The notes beneath the pieces are model-generated. The model was not told where the DNA came from, searched no databases, and worked only from the letters and a program-made list of their open reading frames with translations. From Theropithecus gelada (Eukaryota > Chordata > Mammalia > Primates > Cercopithecidae): a stretch of DNA of 64,000 nt. The position numbers were made by a program, and so were the translations under genes. The DNA is taken from contig NC_037686.1 in NCBI RefSeq assembly GCF_003255815.1, positions 57,881,888-57,945,887 of the forward strand, read 5' to 3'. Within the stretch, counting starts at the first letter, position 1. Each line of letters opens with the position of its first letter. Positions 60,822-64,000 of the stretch are shown piece by piece.

Positions 60822-61745
60822 ATGGACTTCCAAGAGTTTGTGGGAAAAATGAGATTAAAAGATAAAAATAAAGGTCTATAAAATTTATTTATCCACCTAA
60901 GCTCCATTATGTTCCAAACAATTTTGTAAGCAATGATACAAACAATTTAGTCCACCTTCTAATGTAACTATGTCAATGCAGACTTTTATACTTTTGTATA
61001 GTATTCCCTGAAGAAAAATGGGTTCCTATTAAATCTTTTTTTTAAGACTAGGAAACAAATAGAAGTCGGAATGTGCCAAATCAGTACTTTAAGGTAGATA
61101 ACTAATGACATCCCATCTAAACTCTCACACAATTACCCTTGTTTGATGAAAGGAATGAGCAGGAGCATTGGCATGGTGGAGAAGGGCTCTGCAAGTTTTC
61201 TCAGGCATTTTTCCACTAAAGCTTTGGCTGACTTTCTCAACATGCTCTCACTATTATTCTTTTGTCCTCCAGAAAGCTAACAAGCAAAATGCCTTGAACA
61301 CCTTCTAAGGACTGTTGCTCTCACCTGATCCACTTTGCTTTGACTGCACCACTTGTGCCTCTTGGTAGCCATTGTTTTTGACCGTGTTTTGTCTTCAAGA
61401 TCAAACTGGTAAAGCCCTGCTTCATCTCCAGTTACAATTCTTCAAAAAAATGCTTCAGAATTGTGACCCTGCTTGTTTTAAATTTCTATTGAAAACTCTG
61501 CTCTCGTTTGCAGTTAATCTGGATGCAATCTTTTTGGCACCCACGAGTGCAAAGTTCACTCATCTTTAATCTTCTAGTCAGAATTGCATAATCTGAAACA
61601 GTTGAGATGTCTATGGCATTGAGTATTATTTCTGCTGTTATTGATCTTCTTCAACTAGAGCACCAACAAAATTATTTTTTTCCTCAAAAATTGTAGATGA
61701 TCTGTGGCTATGGGCTTCATATTCAACATTTCCTCCTCCCTTCTT
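60822..61745 (-). mobile_element. HSMAR2-type mariner transposase fossil
   Basis: Read on the minus strand, broken frames give mariner transposase landmarks in order: an N-terminal helix-turn-helix-side segment near 61720, a block around ISTVSDYAIL near 61600, the IVTGDE motif (first catalytic Asp) near 61425, HHANAPAHS near 61170 and DLAHSDFYLF near 61080 (third Asp). The second catalytic residue is Ala instead of Asp. Stops and frameshifts are frequent, so it is inactive. The low-coordinate end (GGACTTCCAAGAGTTTGTGG) resembles the mariner terminal repeat; the other end is lost at the ERV LTR. Confidence 0.88.
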
Positions 61746-61820
61746 AAAGCGAATGATCAATTGATAATCTGCTGCTTTATTTGGGTTTCCTATAATCGTT
61801 TTAGAAATCATTGATGATTT

Positions 61821-62302
61821 TGTTACCCAACCAAAGGGGGTTCAGACTAGTTCCTACTGCTCACCACAAAGAAAGCCAATCACTGAGACAAGTACTGCCA
61901 GGGAATAATGTTTAACTGGGTGCTGCAGCCAAGGAAATGGGAGATGAGTCTCATATCCCTCACCCTGCCAACTATAATTAGAGATTTATATAGCAAGGAA
62001 GAAATGGTGCTACATGCAGGGAAGCAGGAATTAGGGAAGGGTAAGGAAGAGGAGTTGGTCACCAGGAAGTAGGTGGTTGCTTAGGCCATTATCACGGGTG
62101 AGACATCTCGTATCTCATTGTTCAGATGATAGGATATGGTGAGTTTCAGCTCTTTGATAGTGTTTGGGAGAACTGATGGTAGGCTTCCTGAGAAAGGAAC
62201 TTAGATAAGTATAACTTTCTTAAATGTTAAGACTGAGTGGGTCAATTTCAATGTTTATACAAAAGAAACTATAAATATCAGTTGTATGGTACAACTGGGT
62301 CA
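61821..62302 (-). mobile_element. ERV LTR (ERV1-like), 482 bp
   Basis: The plus strand starts TGTTACCCAACC and ends ACTGGGTCA (TG...CA). Directly beyond, on the minus strand, is AAAGTGGGGGACAGAAAC, a polypurine tract as found before a 3' LTR. Internal landmarks: 'gactagttcctactgctcac', 'cactgagacaagtactgcca', 'ttggtcaccaggaagtaggt', 'tgttcagatgataggatatg'. The named family is uncertain. Confidence 0.72.
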
Positions 62303-64000
62303 GTTTCTGTCCCCCACTTTCTATTTATAAATTCTTTAATCTTGGGAAATTCGGTCATGTATCTTTCTTGCTGTTTCATGCTGAGGAGTGGCATTGTGGG
62401 TAACTACATGCCATGGGTGATGATGTGGCCACCCAGGAAACAAAAGTTAATCTAATACTATAGTTTTGTACTGAAACACAATCTTACTCTAGTCCATCAC
62501 TTCCACCAAAGATAAATCACAGCATGGCCAACTTATCTGTAAAATAAGCTTCAGTCCTACTATACTTGACCTGATTACCCACACAAAGTACAGCAAGAAT
62601 CATTGTCCACATAGGCTGTCCTAAATTAGCTTGGCTGGAACCTCTCACAAGGCCATTTAAACCACAGCCCTGGGAAAATGACCAGTTCACCCAACTGTAT
62701 CCCATAATAAATGAAGACAATTGTTTTTGAACGTATGCAAACAAGCACATTGCCATGAATTAAGAATATTCATAAATAATTTACAAATTCTGGAAAAAAT
62801 AGGCACAGGGAGAGGAATATTTCTTAAATTCTTTTTACAAGAACATTCACTACTCAATTGTTAAAGGTCGTATATAGCTCAAAAGAAAATAAAAAAGTTA
62901 TCCAGACTCTGGAAAAAAAAATTAGAACAGTTATGTTTCAAACAAACAAACAAAAAAAGCCATGAAAATATTTCTGTACTCCATTAGCATAGTTCATGCA
63001 ATCAAGCCCTACTCTACTTCATATTGGGTTAGCAATCTTTATGAACATGTCAGCCTTTCAATTAGAGTCCTGGAAGTCTTCTGTGTAGTCCCATGGCATA
63101 ATTTTCAAAGTTTTCAGAAATCTGCATTTGAGACTATTTTTCATGAATTCCCTTGAAGAAGCAAGCCATGCACTATAGCTGATTATAGGCTGCTTTTTGA
63201 GAAGAATTAAAGCAAAACAATTGTGGATGACAAAAATCTTAGGACAGCTATAGGTAAAGACATAGTTGACAAGAAAATGTGGTTGTTTATGTGATATAAA
63301 ATAATTTAACATCATAATCATTACTGATAACATATACTAAGACATATCAAAATTTTAAGAATGTCAAATTAATGTTAAAGCTAATTTTAATAAAAGCTTA
63401 GTAACACATTTAATTTGTTAAGATTTCCATAAACCTTTTATAACCTTTTACAATTTTTTATTATTTTACTAATTTTATCCTTTAAAAATGGCTCTTAAAA
63501 TCTCACATGTCTGCCTCTTCTGTGGAGGTCCCTGGGCCTATGGGGATTGAATAATTTACATTCTGGCCCTGTGTTTTACAAAAACAGTTCATTTTGTTTG
63601 TCATATTCTCCCTGGTCTGAAGAGACGGGATTGACAAGTGTCAATGCTCAAGATTTAGCAGAAGTTGGTGCCTTTTGTAGACCCAGGAGTCAAAGCCCTA
63701 TAACTTAATAGCATAAGGATTAGTTGATAGGAAATTTATACTGCAGAAAGTCCTATCAGTCTCTCTAATGTCACAAATTAAAACATTGTGATTGGGTGTC
63801 CAGAAGTTACTGCCTGTAGCACTTCAAACCACTGTATTGATTTGAAGTGGTTACTCATTGCATTTTTCTAGTTGCTAGCATTCTAGTGATAGAAATATAA
63901 CCAAAGCATCACAGATGTAATAGGTCCCATGCCAAGCTTATCAAAGTAAGACAATTAGCTTTTCTCTCCATCATTTACACAAAAGATAAATATAATTATC
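62303..64000. other. Possible ERV internal remnant, then unassigned sequence
   Basis: 62303-62470 follows the LTR polypurine tract and may be the 3' end of an ERV internal region; 62500-62760 also looks repeat-like, but I cannot name it. From about 62770 to the end I see no gene or repeat. Confidence 0.4.

Overview
This is a 64 kb piece of AT-rich, non-coding primate DNA. Two Alu elements (26641-26938 and 49470-50119) carry changes that I associate with the AluYR lineage of Old World monkeys, so a macaque, baboon or related monkey is more likely than human. That species call rests on remembered diagnostic positions. A run of 382 Ns at 49684-50065 shows that the sequence comes from an assembly with a gap.

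I find no convincing protein-coding gene, rRNA, tRNA, CRISPR array or CpG island. Open reading frames are short, begin mostly at chance codons and often lie inside or antisense to transposons. The window is either intergenic or inside a large intron. Everything I can name with confidence is interspersed or simple repeat. Family names come from recall of consensus sequences, because no search was possible.

Layout. 0-10 kb: unique AT-rich sequence with one THE1-type solo LTR (6609-6971) and an AluS (7481-7773). 10-16 kb: an L2 fragment, an unusual cluster of palindromes (10530-10845), a MIR, an old Alu and a minus-strand MST/MLT1-type LTR. 18-23 kb: an L2 split by a 5'-truncated L1 with a 22-bp target-site duplication, a MIR and an AluS with a perfect duplication. 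26-32 kb: an AluYR, an L2, an L1 3' end and a pair of inverted ~300-bp arms. 32.9-35.1 kb: a complete but decayed MaLR provirus (LTR-internal-LTR). 35.8-42.2 kb: minus-strand ERVL pol remains followed by a 2.7-kb antisense L1M ORF2 segment. 42.7-46 kb: an ERVL-type LTR and two Alus. 47.2-51.6 kb: a sense L1M interrupted by an LTR and by the gapped AluYR, running into a second ERVL pol remnant. 58.9-62.3 kb: an LTR containing a mariner scrap, an L2, a larger HSMAR2-type mariner fossil and another ERV LTR.

The most interesting features are structural: a perfect 82-bp palindrome next to a quasi-palindrome whose loop resembles sequence 1.3 kb away, which suggests template switching; a diverged inverted duplication at 29.8/31.3 kb; and two scraps at 59.4-59.9 kb that match, in order and orientation, the block at 61.4-62.3 kb. 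I saw no undescribed gene system.
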